64,000 nt of DNA from Tritrichomonas musculus (lineage: Eukaryota > Parabasalia > Tritrichomonadida > Tritrichomonadidae): assembly GCA_039105265.1 (NCBI GenBank), contig JAPFFF010000071.1:248001-312000 (forward strand). Reading direction: 5' to 3'. A program made the translations under genes and the position numbers. Positions 11,643 to 21,505 of the stretch are shown one piece after another. Numbering within the stretch: the first letter of the stretch is position 1; every line of letters begins with the position of its first letter. The notes beneath the pieces were generated by a model. It saw only the letters and a program-made list of their open reading frames with translations. It searched no databases and was not told the DNA's origin.

Positions 11643-12841
11643 ATGAAGCGAACTACACTAGCATGAATGCATATCTACTATTTTTAACATCGATGAAACA
11701 TACATGACTGGAATATTAACGAAACAGAATGCTATAGATAAAGCTCTTGTAGGTTGAAGTGGTGGAGGTACCGGCGATAGCAATGGATTACTGAATACAT
11801 TACATGTGTATCACGAAGCAACTTTCGATGGACCCACTCGTTTTGAGAACTTCGATGGAGCTAGTGTAACTTTTAAATCTACTCCTGTATTCGAAAATGA
11901 TTTGAATGCTGTTGTTGATGGTGAAATTGTATCGATAAAAATACTTCAAGAGAATGATGTTAAGAATGAGTACGCTGTTGAATGCGTTGCTGATGCTCTT
12001 GGATCACTTGATGATCGATATGAAGATATGTTTCGAACTGTGAATGATAACATTACTAAATTATCAAACACTATTGATGAGCACCTAACAGAGAATCCTG
12101 ATATAATTAACAATAATAATAATAACGATAATGATACATCAACACAAGTTGTTAATGCATTGAATACACTCTCTACAATTGCTCTCACTGATACCGCGGT
12201 TTTATTGGATGAAGGTGAAGTAACTGAAGAACCTCAACCTGATGAAGAACTCCCTGAACTCACTCCTGAAGATGTCGATGCTGTATTCGATACATTGATA
12301 TCACACGTTAACGAATCACTCAATCATTTCGAAACTAATGATGAAACACTACATCTGATTACTCTCGATCATGATAGAAAAATTAAGGTTCTCGATGATG
12401 GTATGGCACTAGCTACTGAGATGATAACGAATATCAATGCTTGTATCGATGATGAACTCGAACCTGCAATCAATAAGAATACAACTGATATCACTCAACT
12501 GAAAACTGATGTCGATGAACTCACTAACGATGTATCATCAATAAGTAATACTATGGCATGTAAAGTCGATCTCGATGATGTTAATGAAAAACTCACTAAT
12601 GAAATCAATTCATTGAATACTGCAGTTGATAATCGATATACTAAATCCGAAGTTGATGATAAACTCAAACCTATTAATGATAAGCTCATTGGTGATGTTG
12701 GATCGATAACTACAGATCTCAGTGATAGATATACGAAGAAAGAAGTTGATGATAAACTCATTCCGATAAATAATTCATATCAGCTGATGATAAAAATAAT
12801 ACGCAATTGATACCTCGATACAAACTTGATGTCACGATTTA
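11643..12841 (+). pseudogene. Maverick fibre-like coiled-coil protein gene, broken
   Basis: The long open part is 11806-12810 (334 codons from a GTG). Coding sequence clearly continues upstream: between a TAG at 11659 and a TGA at 11755 the same frame reads like the start of a structural protein (MTGILTKQNAIDKALVG), so the TGA is a disabling stop. The protein is acidic, predicted largely helical with heptad-like segments, and has YTKSEVDDKL/YTKKEVDDKL repeats near the C-terminus like those of viral and phage fibre shafts. Near 12781 another frame continues with coding-like sequence to a stop at 12840-12842, so a 3' frameshift is also likely. It converges on the polymerase gene with overlapping ends. 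Role inferred: virion or attachment fibre. Confidence 0.6.
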
Positions 12842-13089
12842 AAACGTTTCATTATAATACTTAGAGTTATATAATTTTATTATTTTTCGTAATACATTGA
12901 TATGTGAATGATTACCCTCAGTTCTACTCATCTTCAAATCGAAATTCATATCAGCATTCGCAGTAAGATTACATTCACGACGTACTTTCTCGTAAGCGAT
13001 AGATCGATTCTCTGGGGATAAGCAGTTCAGAGCTGAGAACAATGGGAATAACGTTAATTCTTCATCTATTCTTCTCGTATCGTTATGTA

Positions 13090-13986
13090 TAGGCCATTCA
13101 ATAAGTTCGTAACTTCTACTTTTTAGAAAGTAGAAATGATTATTCAAATAATAAATATAATAATTATAATATATGAACGATACTCTATAATTTGCTAAAA
13201 TAGTTTGCTATTATAACTAATATTCACTGAGTTGTTGTGAGTTTAAAATTTATTACTTTTAAATTTTCATTTTTTGGAATATCAAAGGAGTTATAAAAAT
13301 ATTTAGTTCAAATCATATGAATGATAAAAAAATTGTCAAATTGATATATTTTTGGAAACATGCCAAATTATGTTTATCCAAACCTAAAAATTATATATGG
13401 CTCAATATGCATACGTTATGATCCGTTAAAGTACGTTAAGCCTTACTTTTTCAAAAGAATCTATGGTTTGAAGCCCTATTCAAAAGATTCATAAAAAAAA
13501 AATATATTAATTAATAAGACATTGATTTAATATATATGTATATAAAAAATCAATGAAAAGTAATTGTTATATATTTCCAAATGTATATATATATTCAAAT
13601 TTTTGAAAAAAAATAGCCAAAAAAGGTCAAAATCATTGAATTTTTTTATTGAAACATTTTTATTTAGATATTTTCAAAACCATTGGTTAATGATTTATCA
13701 ATTTTATAATTAATTATAATAATAGTGTATGCATATTACCTATATCAATATTCGGATAAATGAAAAGTATTTCATGCATTGAGTAAATACCACAAAAATT
13801 CAATAATCATTTTTCAGCCTTAAATTGAAAAAAATCTCTTAAAAGTACTGAATAATAAATTAAACAAAAATCGAAAATAATAAATGTATAGATATTGATG
13901 AAATGCTTATATATAAATAAATAAATATTTTATATCATATCTATATGTGGAAAAAAGTGCCAGTTACGAACTTATTGAATGACCTA
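13090..13986. mobile_element. Mariner-like nonautonomous element nested in polB
   Basis: 897 bp of very AT-rich DNA inside GC-richer Maverick sequence. The ends are inverted repeats of about 26 bp beginning TAGG(C/T)CATTCAATAAG and containing TTCGTAACT, a mariner-type terminus. TA is duplicated at 13088-13089 and 13987-13988. Excising the element and one TA joins the polymerase frame exactly. No transposase frame is present, so it must have been moved in trans. Confidence 0.8.
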
Positions 13987-16953
13987 TACTTCCATACCAA
14001 ATAATCCGTTAATGAGTTTCATCTCTTCATTACTATCGAGATATGTAATCTCTCCATCATTACTCTCATGATATGTTGTTGAGGGTTTATTCGCGAAGTC
14101 AATGTCGATACCTAAATCTCTCATTACATCATCGCTGGTGCGTTTCATTATCGATTCATAACTTCCACGAATGAATACATATTTTCCATTACTATTCAAT
14201 GATCCCGGTAACATTATTGTCGCTTGATTATCATTATATGAAGTGATGATGTCGATATCGAAGTTCTCTCCAGTGAAGCATTTAACGTAAGCATTCTTAT
14301 GATATCTATCGTAATTCATTTCGTTAGTGTAGATATGTAATCCACCACTTCCAGTCTTCACAACAACATCATCATTACTGAGTTTCTCAATGAATTTATT
14401 ACGAATGATTTCTCGTTCATCAGGTGATAACGATTTGTTGATATCAATATCGATTACTGTTAATCCAGCACATTTATTCACAATGAGATTTCTACCTGTC
14501 TGATTCACTCTGAATTCACCATCAACGTGAGTACCTTTAATAGTCCCATGTTTACTATAGTTATACGTTTCATAGAAGTTGTTATCGAAATGATTCTTAA
14601 GTGATAATCCGTAACAGTTCTCAGCTACTGATTTCAATACATTAAGCGATTCATCTCTGAGGAATAGATTTACTTCAGCATCAGTAGCACGACACATCTC
14701 TTGTTTCATCATGTATATCGCGAAGTCATCATCATCATCATCATCATACATCTCGTTAATCAACTTATCAACAGCATCTTCATCGATGATGATATCTTTA
14801 GTTTCGGTGTCAATGATGATATCGTTAGATGTTAATCCCTTAATGAATGGAACGCATGATTCATTCTCCAACACAATCATCTTGTTATGAAATCCAGTTA
14901 ACGCATTCTTATTAACAGTAACTTTCGACATTCGATTACGCTTCATCTGAAGGTTGATGTTGATACCTGGAACTATGATTTTATCATTAATAATTGATTC
15001 GTAATCACTTGATTTGATGTTATTTTTCTTTAACGATACACCCTTGAGTTTAATAGATTTCGTTTCAATTGATCCGTTATCGAGATTATTCCATATAGTA
15101 TAACACTTGGGACATAACGCAACTTGATTATCACCGTACTTCTCAACACAACATCCGAGGAGTTTCTTCTCATCAGTAGTAGTATTTATCGATGGATTCG
15201 GTAGGAACTCATAAGCATATTTCTCATAGAAATCTTTATCGGTAATGATAGCATCGAAACCTTGTTCACCATGACGATTCATATCACCAGCGATGGCGAA
15301 GTAAACACTATCTGTATCACATGATGTGAAGTGAATTCTCTCTAAATCAACACATTTGAAGAGGAAATCATAAAGGAATGTAAGGTACCAATACTTCGCA
15401 TTATCGAGAGTGAAGAACGATTCTTGAAGAGGAGTCTTACATCGAAAACTCTTGGGTTGAACTTGAATCATATATGATTCATCTGTAAGTGGAATACCAT
15501 TCATGTATGTATCAGAGATGGTGTATCTATATACGTTATCAGCATCAACGATCTTGATTTTATTATAATTCTCTGTGTTTAAAGCATCATAACCGTAAGA
15601 TCCATTCATACAAATTATATAGAATTTCTCAGCACCTTGTTTCACTCCATCAAGTATCGCTACACGTTCACTCATGAATTCTTTAACGAAACTATTGAAA
15701 CCTCTGTGACAATCATATAAAGTTACATTCTCGACATCAACTACTTTCAATCCATGATCCATGAGGAACCACAAGTAATAGCATCCGAAAGTCATGAATT
15801 CACCCATAGTATCTAACAACATCGTAAGCTTAGTATCACGTTCATCAACGGAATGTAGCTTGTGATCTTTACCGTAGTTATACATGTATGAGCCGATAGT
15901 GGATTCATCGTTATTAATCTTGATGTTGCGGAATACGATAGGGAAGTTGATGAAGGAATTGATCTTCTCTTTAGGGCATTCGAGTTTAACAGTAGCGTGA
16001 AACATAAACTCAGGATCTCTATCGAATCTGTGTTTGGAGTGAATGATATTCATACACTTACGTTTGATATCTTTATCGACATTACCCTCAGCGTCATAAC
16101 AATTAAATGAATTCACCATTGATCCAGGCATGTACATGATACCTCCATGATACTTATTGAACGAGTGATATTCAGATGAGAATGATGAAGGATACAAACT
16201 ATTGAAATCATCACCTATCACATGAGTAACAATATTAGGTGTATCGCGAGAGATAACTTTATTAGTTTCGATATCGTAATGGAGTCTGTTGATATGTGTT
16301 TCACCACGGATATTACGTCTATGCATCACATTCGATAAACCCCCTGTGATACCATTTCTCAAGCGATTGTATTCACGTTCATCAGAGATAGTTGTTGGTA
16401 AGTGATTGAGTTTACAGAACTTCTTGAGTTGAATTCGCAAACGTGTTACTTCAGGATCAGAGTTCGAGCGCATCTTATTACATACTTCGCAAGCGAGTTT
16501 ACAGTTAGTGAGCTCATGTCCGATGTTGTTATCGATTCTATCGAGAGTAGGTTTGTTATAGTAAGTGAAGTGTTCACCACATAGATGACATTTCCCGAGT
16601 GATGAATCGTTATACATATTCATGAATGAATCGAAATCATCAACAGACACACATTTATCGAGATTACGTAATGAGTCTTTATGTTTACGATTGTAATCTT
16701 CATCTTGTTTGTAATAACGATCGCACTTATATCCCCACCATTTAAGTGTGGGTTTGAAGGTATTCTTATCGTTAGTGATGGAGTAATCGACATGAGGATC
16801 GAAATCTTTATATGCCATCGCATACTTAATCTCTGATGCGTTTCTCGATAACGATAAGTTCGATAGTAAATCAATTCCATACTGAGCATTCTTCTCGATT
16901 AATTCATCGATAGGTTTAATCATCATTTTACCATCATTATCGTTATAACTCAA
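13984..16953 (-). CDS. PolB C-terminal piece: ExoIII, HNH-like zinc domain, polymerase palm, AEP primase
   Basis: 989 codons. The apparent start is a TTG at 16953, which is not a real start because the frame extends upstream. YNDND near the start fits Exo III. Residues 122-165 form an HNH-like zinc domain (CHLCG, LDRIDNN, H146, N150, CKLACEVCN). Polymerase motif A is DFNSLYPS (249-256), motif B ends in NGSYG (450-454), motif C is DTDS (546-549). Residues about 800-930 look like an archaeo-eukaryotic primase/PrimPol domain: DID at 835-837, SGGLH at 869-873, DID at 899-901. The stop at 13984 lies within the inverted repeat of the inserted mariner; the true C-terminus continues at 13089. Confidence 0.82.
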   Translation of the reverse strand: MSYNDNDGKMMIKPIDELIEKNAQYGIDLLSNLSLSRNASEIKYAMAYKDFDPHVDYSITNDKNTFKPTLKWWGYKCDRYYKQDEDYNRKHKDSLRNLDKCVSVDDFDSFMNMYNDSSLGKCHLCGEHFTYYNKPTLDRIDNNIGHELTNCKLACEVCNKMRSNSDPEVTRLRIQLKKFCKLNHLPTTISDEREYNRLRNGITGGLSNVMHRRNIRGETHINRLHYDIETNKVISRDTPNIVTHVIGDDFNSLYPSSFSSEYHSFNKYHGGIMYMPGSMVNSFNCYDAEGNVDKDIKRKCMNIIHSKHRFDRDPEFMFHATVKLECPKEKINSFINFPIVFRNIKINNDESTIGSYMYNYGKDHKLHSVDERDTKLTMLLDTMGEFMTFGCYYLWFLMDHGLKVVDVENVTLYDCHRGFNSFVKEFMSERVAILDGVKQGAEKFYIICMNGSYGYDALNTENYNKIKIVDADNVYRYTISDTYMNGIPLTDESYMIQVQPKSFRCKTPLQESFFTLDNAKYWYLTFLYDFLFKCVDLERIHFTSCDTDSVYFAIAGDMNRHGEQGFDAIITDKDFYEKYAYEFLPNPSINTTTDEKKLLGCCVEKYGDNQVALCPKCYTIWNNLDNGSIETKSIKLKGVSLKKNNIKSSDYESIINDKIIVPGININLQMKRNRMSKVTVNKNALTGFHNKMIVLENESCVPFIKGLTSNDIIIDTETKDIIIDEDAVDKLINEMYDDDDDDDFAIYMMKQEMCRATDAEVNLFLRDESLNVLKSVAENCYGLSLKNHFDNNFYETYNYSKHGTIKGTHVDGEFRVNQTGRNLIVNKCAGLTVIDIDINKSLSPDEREIIRNKFIEKLSNDDVVVKTGSGGLHIYTNEMNYDRYHKNAYVKCFTGENFDIDIITSYNDNQATIMLPGSLNSNGKYVFIRGSYESIMKRTSDDVMRDLGIDIDFANKPSTTYHESNDGEITYLDSNEEMKLINGLFGMEV

Positions 16954-19634
16954 CAGATATTCCCATCGATTTTCGAATTTCTTTGAATCTTTGAGATATC
17001 ATCGTCTAATGGATTCGTCTGATTGAGATAACTATAGAAATCATCATGACTGAATGGTTCCGATTTCTTGAGTACATCATTGAAGTTATCACTATTCACA
17101 GCTTCGTATGGAAACACACCTTTAACGAAGTTACTCTCATCATCATCATCATCATCGGAGTTACTCTCATCATCATCTTTAACGGAGTTACTCTCATCAT
17201 CATCTTTAACGGAGTTACTCGCACCACCAAAGTCTTCACCGAATTGTTTTAACGTTCCACCACTAACGAAACTCTGAGCATCAATGAATCGTAATCCATA
17301 CATACCCCACTTGATGATGAACTGTTTCATAGCTGATGGTGAACCTATTAATGATGTGTTATCGACGTTCCACTTCATATCACCATACTCGTAATTGAGG
17401 TATTCTTTAAAGAGATTACTATCGAAACGCGCTGAGTTAAATCCGAAAACAGTAACTGTATATAGATTTCTATCGAGTTTGTGGAGTTTCGCGATATCAT
17501 CAATGTGAACCATCTCACTCAAGAACTTAATCGTATCTTTAACGATTTCAATAGATTGTTTAAACATGAATTTAATCCACTCAGGAATGAAGTTATTATC
17601 TCTCGCATCAAAGTGTTTCGTTAATGTAGATGATGAAGATTTAACGCAACAGCTTACGGATAGAGGAATCAATTCACTATTAATCACAGTCGATTTACCT
17701 GATTTGATATCAACTTTATGTTCCATAGTTTCGAAGTCATAAGTCATATATAATTTCTGAGGTTTCCATTCGAGATCATGAGCTAAGCAATATTCATAAA
17801 CAGGGTGATTAAGGATGTGGGGACAGTAGGGTTCACTGATACGTTCGGGAATGTATTTCTTATGGAATTTACCGTCACAATGAGCTATGTGTTTCTTCAT
17901 TCGTTCACTACCATGACAATTCTCATCTCTAACGACATATGATTTACACTTGGGGCATATGAAGATATTCGTTAATTTCTCAGCATTAATGATATACATG
18001 ATGTGACATACCATACCATCAGAATATAGAAGAGCGTTATATGTATTTTCATTCGCTTCGTCATGCCACTGTTCTTGAATATCGTAACGATGTGTATCTT
18101 TATCATAGCTGTAGATGTTAACGTTAATGTGATTCTTCATAGCGGATTCTTTCATCTCTTCTAACGACATACCCTTGAATGAATCGATAATTGATTTCGC
18201 AGCTTTAGTGGTTTTCGTTGAGTATGATACTCCATGATCCATACATAAGAGCTTTCTCGCAGCTGAAGTACGATTATCGATGTTATACTTCTTCTTGTTA
18301 TTTTTATTGAGATTCCCTAACTTAGGATCCAAACAGATACTCAAGAATCGATACCAACATAATCCATCATCATCGTTATCAGTAATTATAAGTTTCGATC
18401 TTACAATCTCATCAGGTAAACTCACCTTACCCGTTACCTTAACTAATCTCGATATTGTGAAAGAAATTGATGTAACGTAAATGAGTTTCACATTCGATTC
18501 AGTTGTTGAGTAATTGAAGAGCACAGATTCGATATAATATTTCACTCTATTGAGTTCATCGTTTAACTGAATCAGAATAGGTATGTTGTTATCGTTATTA
18601 TATTTTGTGGTGTTTATCTCACGCTCTTCATATGTGTATTCAGTAATGAAATCTCCGTTATTTTTAGGAGTTTCGAATACACCACTGAGATTAAATGTTA
18701 TCTTAAAGGGTTTACGTTCGTTCTTATATACAGTATTTTCAAGGTAATTGAAGATATCTTCAAGCTTATGAATCTCATTCAAGTAATATACAACGATGGG
18801 ATTCTTCTTCAGAATCTTGTTTTCGATATGAGTTCCATGATATTTCTTATTACGAAACGCAGCAAGAGCTTTAATTTCATCGTTAGGTTCGTTGATGGTG
18901 AGGTACTCATCACTCTTACTCTTGAAGTCATGCCCGAAAGTCTTGAAATAATCGATTAAATCTTCATTATTCTTCTCGAAAAGTTGTATCGAATAGGGTT
19001 TCAACTCAAGCATTTCACCTGGTGGAAGAGGACGAAGGATAGGTCTCTCAGTAATGAGTTTATCGAGCATCATTCGATAATTCACTTTCGATGTTTTTAT
19101 CTGAGAACTCTCTTTATTAATATTATCGGTGAATTTCTTACCGAGCATATTTCTCACTAATTTCGTTAATGGATCATGTTGAGTTATGGGATGTGAACGT
19201 AAATCGTTAAAGAATTCATCATCAACCCTCTTCTGATTACGGTGTTTATATTCATCAGTATCGATATACCTTACTGGGGATCGGAGGAGTTTTGGAGCAT
19301 GTGGGATACCGATATGTTTGATCTCAGGTTGATATTCCATACTCATCATTCCATCAATGAATTCATTAGCATCAGCTTCACGTTCAGCATTAGTTTGAGC
19401 ACCCTTGAAGAACCAATAAAGACTGTTATATAGAGGTTCATCATCATCGAATCCGTGTTCTAGAGCAGTGTCAACGATGTAAATTACAAGCTCATTTCGA
19501 TAACCTCTCTCATCATCAGCATATTCATCACGCAATGTATTCAACGATTCTCTATCGATTCCCGTCATTAACATTAACTCATTGAGATCTTCGATTGATA
19601 CTTCATCAATAGTTGTGTTGTAATCGTATTTCAT
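16950..19634 (-). CDS. PolB N-terminal piece: N-terminal region, zinc finger, exonuclease
   Basis: 894 residues from the ATG at 19634. The first 560 or so residues resemble no domain I can name. A zinc-finger-like C-x2-C...H...H region lies at about 565-600. Exonuclease motif I (YDFET, D633/E635) and motif II (FNSARFDSNL, N733/D738) follow. Near residues 808-836 there is a short tandem duplication of SNSVKDDDE with an aspartate run. The reading frame ends in TGA at 16950. Codons in the neighbouring frame from about 17000 onward continue the polymerase (...WEYLLSYNDND), so the end is a one-base frameshift and not a natural C-terminus. Confidence 0.8.
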   Translation of the reverse strand: MKYDYNTTIDEVSIEDLNELMLMTGIDRESLNTLRDEYADDERGYRNELVIYIVDTALEHGFDDDEPLYNSLYWFFKGAQTNAEREADANEFIDGMMSMEYQPEIKHIGIPHAPKLLRSPVRYIDTDEYKHRNQKRVDDEFFNDLRSHPITQHDPLTKLVRNMLGKKFTDNINKESSQIKTSKVNYRMMLDKLITERPILRPLPPGEMLELKPYSIQLFEKNNEDLIDYFKTFGHDFKSKSDEYLTINEPNDEIKALAAFRNKKYHGTHIENKILKKNPIVVYYLNEIHKLEDIFNYLENTVYKNERKPFKITFNLSGVFETPKNNGDFITEYTYEEREINTTKYNNDNNIPILIQLNDELNRVKYYIESVLFNYSTTESNVKLIYVTSISFTISRLVKVTGKVSLPDEIVRSKLIITDNDDDGLCWYRFLSICLDPKLGNLNKNNKKKYNIDNRTSAARKLLCMDHGVSYSTKTTKAAKSIIDSFKGMSLEEMKESAMKNHINVNIYSYDKDTHRYDIQEQWHDEANENTYNALLYSDGMVCHIMYIINAEKLTNIFICPKCKSYVVRDENCHGSERMKKHIAHCDGKFHKKYIPERISEPYCPHILNHPVYEYCLAHDLEWKPQKLYMTYDFETMEHKVDIKSGKSTVINSELIPLSVSCCVKSSSSTLTKHFDARDNNFIPEWIKFMFKQSIEIVKDTIKFLSEMVHIDDIAKLHKLDRNLYTVTVFGFNSARFDSNLFKEYLNYEYGDMKWNVDNTSLIGSPSAMKQFIIKWGMYGLRFIDAQSFVSGGTLKQFGEDFGGASNSVKDDDESNSVKDDDESNSDDDDDDESNFVKGVFPYEAVNSDNFNDVLKKSEPFSHDDFYSYLNQTNPLDDDISKIQRNSKIDGNIC

Positions 19635-19736
19635 TTATTTCATACTCGTTAAAAATTTATCACTCATAAAAAAATATCTCCCTCGTTTCACCATGCTCGT
19701 CAACGTCATTCACTCACGAATCTTATACTGTATAAC

Positions 19737-20114
19737 ACCTCTCAATATCTTACCGGCCTCTCGATACCTATTAAAACACCATCAAATCTCCATAACTGAT
19801 TTATCGTGTATTAATTATCACTCACGTCATCCTCACCATGAAAACACACATCACATCGTTCCTGAGCACACGCGTACGTCATGTCATGGGCGTGAAATCG
19901 ATACCGGAACGTGATTCAGTGCATTCGAATTCGACCTCCAGATCACGCGTGTGCAATTTCCGAAAATCGAGGTAAAACCCTGCAAATGAGCTAATCTTAG
20001 GGGTTTTGTGACGAGTGAGACCCTGCACTATAAATATTGTAGGATTCCTAGGAATTAGGGGGAGCTAGAATAGGATTCTTATCTTACCTCCCAACCCGCC
20101 AGACCTATACTACT
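19737..20114 (-). repeat. Right terminal inverted repeat of Maverick 1
   Basis: Inverse copy of 11197-11574, ending CCTATACTACT. The polymerase gene starts about 100 bp inside it, at 19634, transcribed away from this end. Confidence 0.9.
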
Positions 20115-20648
20115 TAACATTACAGAAAAGTAACAAAAAAAAACGTTTAGCGACATATGAAATAAACAATAGTGTATACTATATTGTTGGCGGGGTGTAT
20201 GTCTTCCCTTATTCATCATCAATTCTCATTCAAAATTCAGATAAAATCAATGGCATGCTCCTTGATACTACTTGGCGCATTTTACCATATTATGTTTGTA
20301 GTATACTTATGGCAAGTTCGTATAACACTGGTTTACCTTTATCGATAGCTTTTGGTAGCTCTGAAAATCGAGAACTTTACAATTACCATTTCAGAGCGTT
20401 TAAAAATTATTTCAATATAAATTTAGAAAATTTTAAATTCGAAAGCGATCAGGGTTCAGCTCTCAAATCACTTTTTGAAAGCAAAAAGATAGTCTATTGT
20501 TTCTGTTTGAGACACTTTTTGGTCAATCTTAAATTCAATTTTATTGCTTATGGAATTGGAATCATTATAAAAAGTTGCACTCAATTTGAATTAAACAATT
20601 CAATTAATTATTATTCAAGACTATTTTCTGATATTCAAAATCCAGGTC
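20115..20648 (+). pseudogene. MULE transposase gene, catalytic part (truncated by Maverick 2)
   Basis: Coding sequence resumes in frame right after the Maverick target duplication (TLQKSNKKKR...) and stays open to 20648, where the second Maverick begins; the TAG that ends the frame belongs to that element. It carries the MULE DDE signature: first Asp in DTTWRI (about 20264), second in ESDQGSAL (about 20432), followed by a CLRHFLVN segment with the usual C/H. The third acidic residue and C-terminus are missing. The gene has been hit by two separate Mavericks 530 bp apart. Confidence 0.72.
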
Positions 20649-20858
20649 AGTAGTATATACTAGTCGGTTTCCGCGGGGCATGCCTCCCCACGCGTCAACT
20701 CGAACTAGTTAAAAAAAAAATAAAAATAAAAAAAAATTTCTTCTTCTTTTTGTTTTCTTTTCTTGTTACGTCACCCACCCACCTCAATGCCTACCATCTA
20801 TGAAACGGCACAGGTACCTGCCATGAGAATCTCGTACCTACCTTTTGAATATATGTAA

Positions 20859-21194
20859 ATGTCATTTGTGCCACACAAAGGCTTTACTAACGACTATGAG
20901 ATACTGAATAGGTACCCCTTTACTATAAGACGTAAGAGTAATCATTTTATATTCAAAGATGCAAAACATATTAAGGGGTATATACGAGTATGTCTAAATG
21001 GCAACTACTACTTGAAATATGTATTTATAGCCAGACAGTTCATACCCAATGATGACCCACGACTTAAAACAGAGGTAGACCATATCAATAGGAATAGGGC
21101 TGACTACCATTTAAGCAACCTAAGATGGATAACCCCAACTGATAGTAACTATAACAGGGATATGCCCAAAATTATAAATGCGAGGGCAGATTAG
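20859..21194 (+). CDS. HNH homing-type endonuclease
   Basis: 111 residues from the ATG at 20859. The C-terminal half carries an HNH core: EVDHINRNRADYHLSNLRW followed by ITPTDSNYNR, the typical DH-I-N-x-N...N-L-R-W pattern of HNH_3-type homing endonucleases. It predicts a site-specific DNA nuclease; in Mavericks such genes are passengers or may aid spread. It lies just inside the left end of element 2. The ORF appears complete; a convergent small gene overlaps its last 23 bases. Confidence 0.78.
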   Translation: MSFVPHKGFTNDYEILNRYPFTIRRKSNHFIFKDAKHIKGYIRVCLNGNYYLKYVFIARQFIPNDDPRLKTEVDHINRNRADYHLSNLRWITPTDSNYNRDMPKIINARAD

Positions 21195-21435
21195 ATATAT
21201 GGTACTCTAAGAACTCAAAGGCAAAATGTTCTATTTGGTTGATAAATTCCAAATCACCATCTTTCATAATTACATTAAGAATTTCAGGTTCGAAATACTC
21301 AGCAGCTAACTCTTTTATCTTATTAATTAAAATATCACATACACCCTCATTAGTCTCACATCTATAATCATAGAGGTAAGATACTAATTTATAGAGGATA
21401 TTCATACGCTCTTTTATGGTCATGCAATAAGCCAT
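21172..21435 (-). CDS. Small Maverick-associated protein of unknown function
   Basis: 87 residues from the ATG at 21435. Mostly acidic and helix-prone, no signal peptide or membrane segment, no recognised domain. It converges on the HNH gene with a 23-bp overlap. Composition is protein-like, and its position between two Maverick genes suggests it belongs to the element. Function not assignable. Confidence 0.45.
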   Translation of the reverse strand: MAYCMTIKERMNILYKLVSYLYDYRCETNEGVCDILINKIKELAAEYFEPEILNVIMKDGDLEFINQIEHFAFEFLEYHISNLPSHL

Positions 21436-21505
21436 TTATATAATAATAAAAAAACAAATGAAATGAACAATAGAAAAATATTTAGTCATTTCACTTTTTT
21501 CTTTG

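Larger units (their letters stand above)
12839..19634 (-). pseudogene. polB: Maverick protein-primed DNA polymerase B with HNH and AEP primase domains (broken)
   Basis: The gene spans three pieces on the minus strand: 19634-16950 (894 codons), 16953-13984 (989 codons) and 13089-12839. The pieces are separated by one frameshift and one mariner insertion. Read in order, it encodes about 1,960 residues of a protein-primed family B polymerase, which would replicate the element from its termini. It is far longer than usual Maverick polymerases (about 1,200-1,300). The domain content is given under the two main pieces. Catalytic residues of exonuclease, polymerase and primase motifs are all preserved, so the breaks look recent. 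It is the only replication gene in this element. Confidence 0.85.
11197..20114. mobile_element. Maverick/Polinton element 1 (short, with polymerase B)
   Basis: An 8,918-bp element bounded by 378-bp inverted repeats that appear identical. The termini are AGTAGT...ACTACT, and TAACA is directly repeated on both sides (11192-11196, 20115-20119; TTAACA if the shared T is counted). It contains a protein-primed polymerase B gene and a coiled-coil gene, but no integrase, ATPase, protease or capsid gene. Full Mavericks are 15-20 kb, so this is a reduced, nonautonomous form. Removing the 897-bp nested mariner leaves about 8.0 kb. It sits inside a MULE transposase gene. Confidence 0.88.

Noticed and set aside
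20195-20653. Separate 152-codon gene starting at GTG 20195
   Set aside because: The frame is open back to the Maverick border and continues the MULE gene; the final TAG belongs to the second Maverick.
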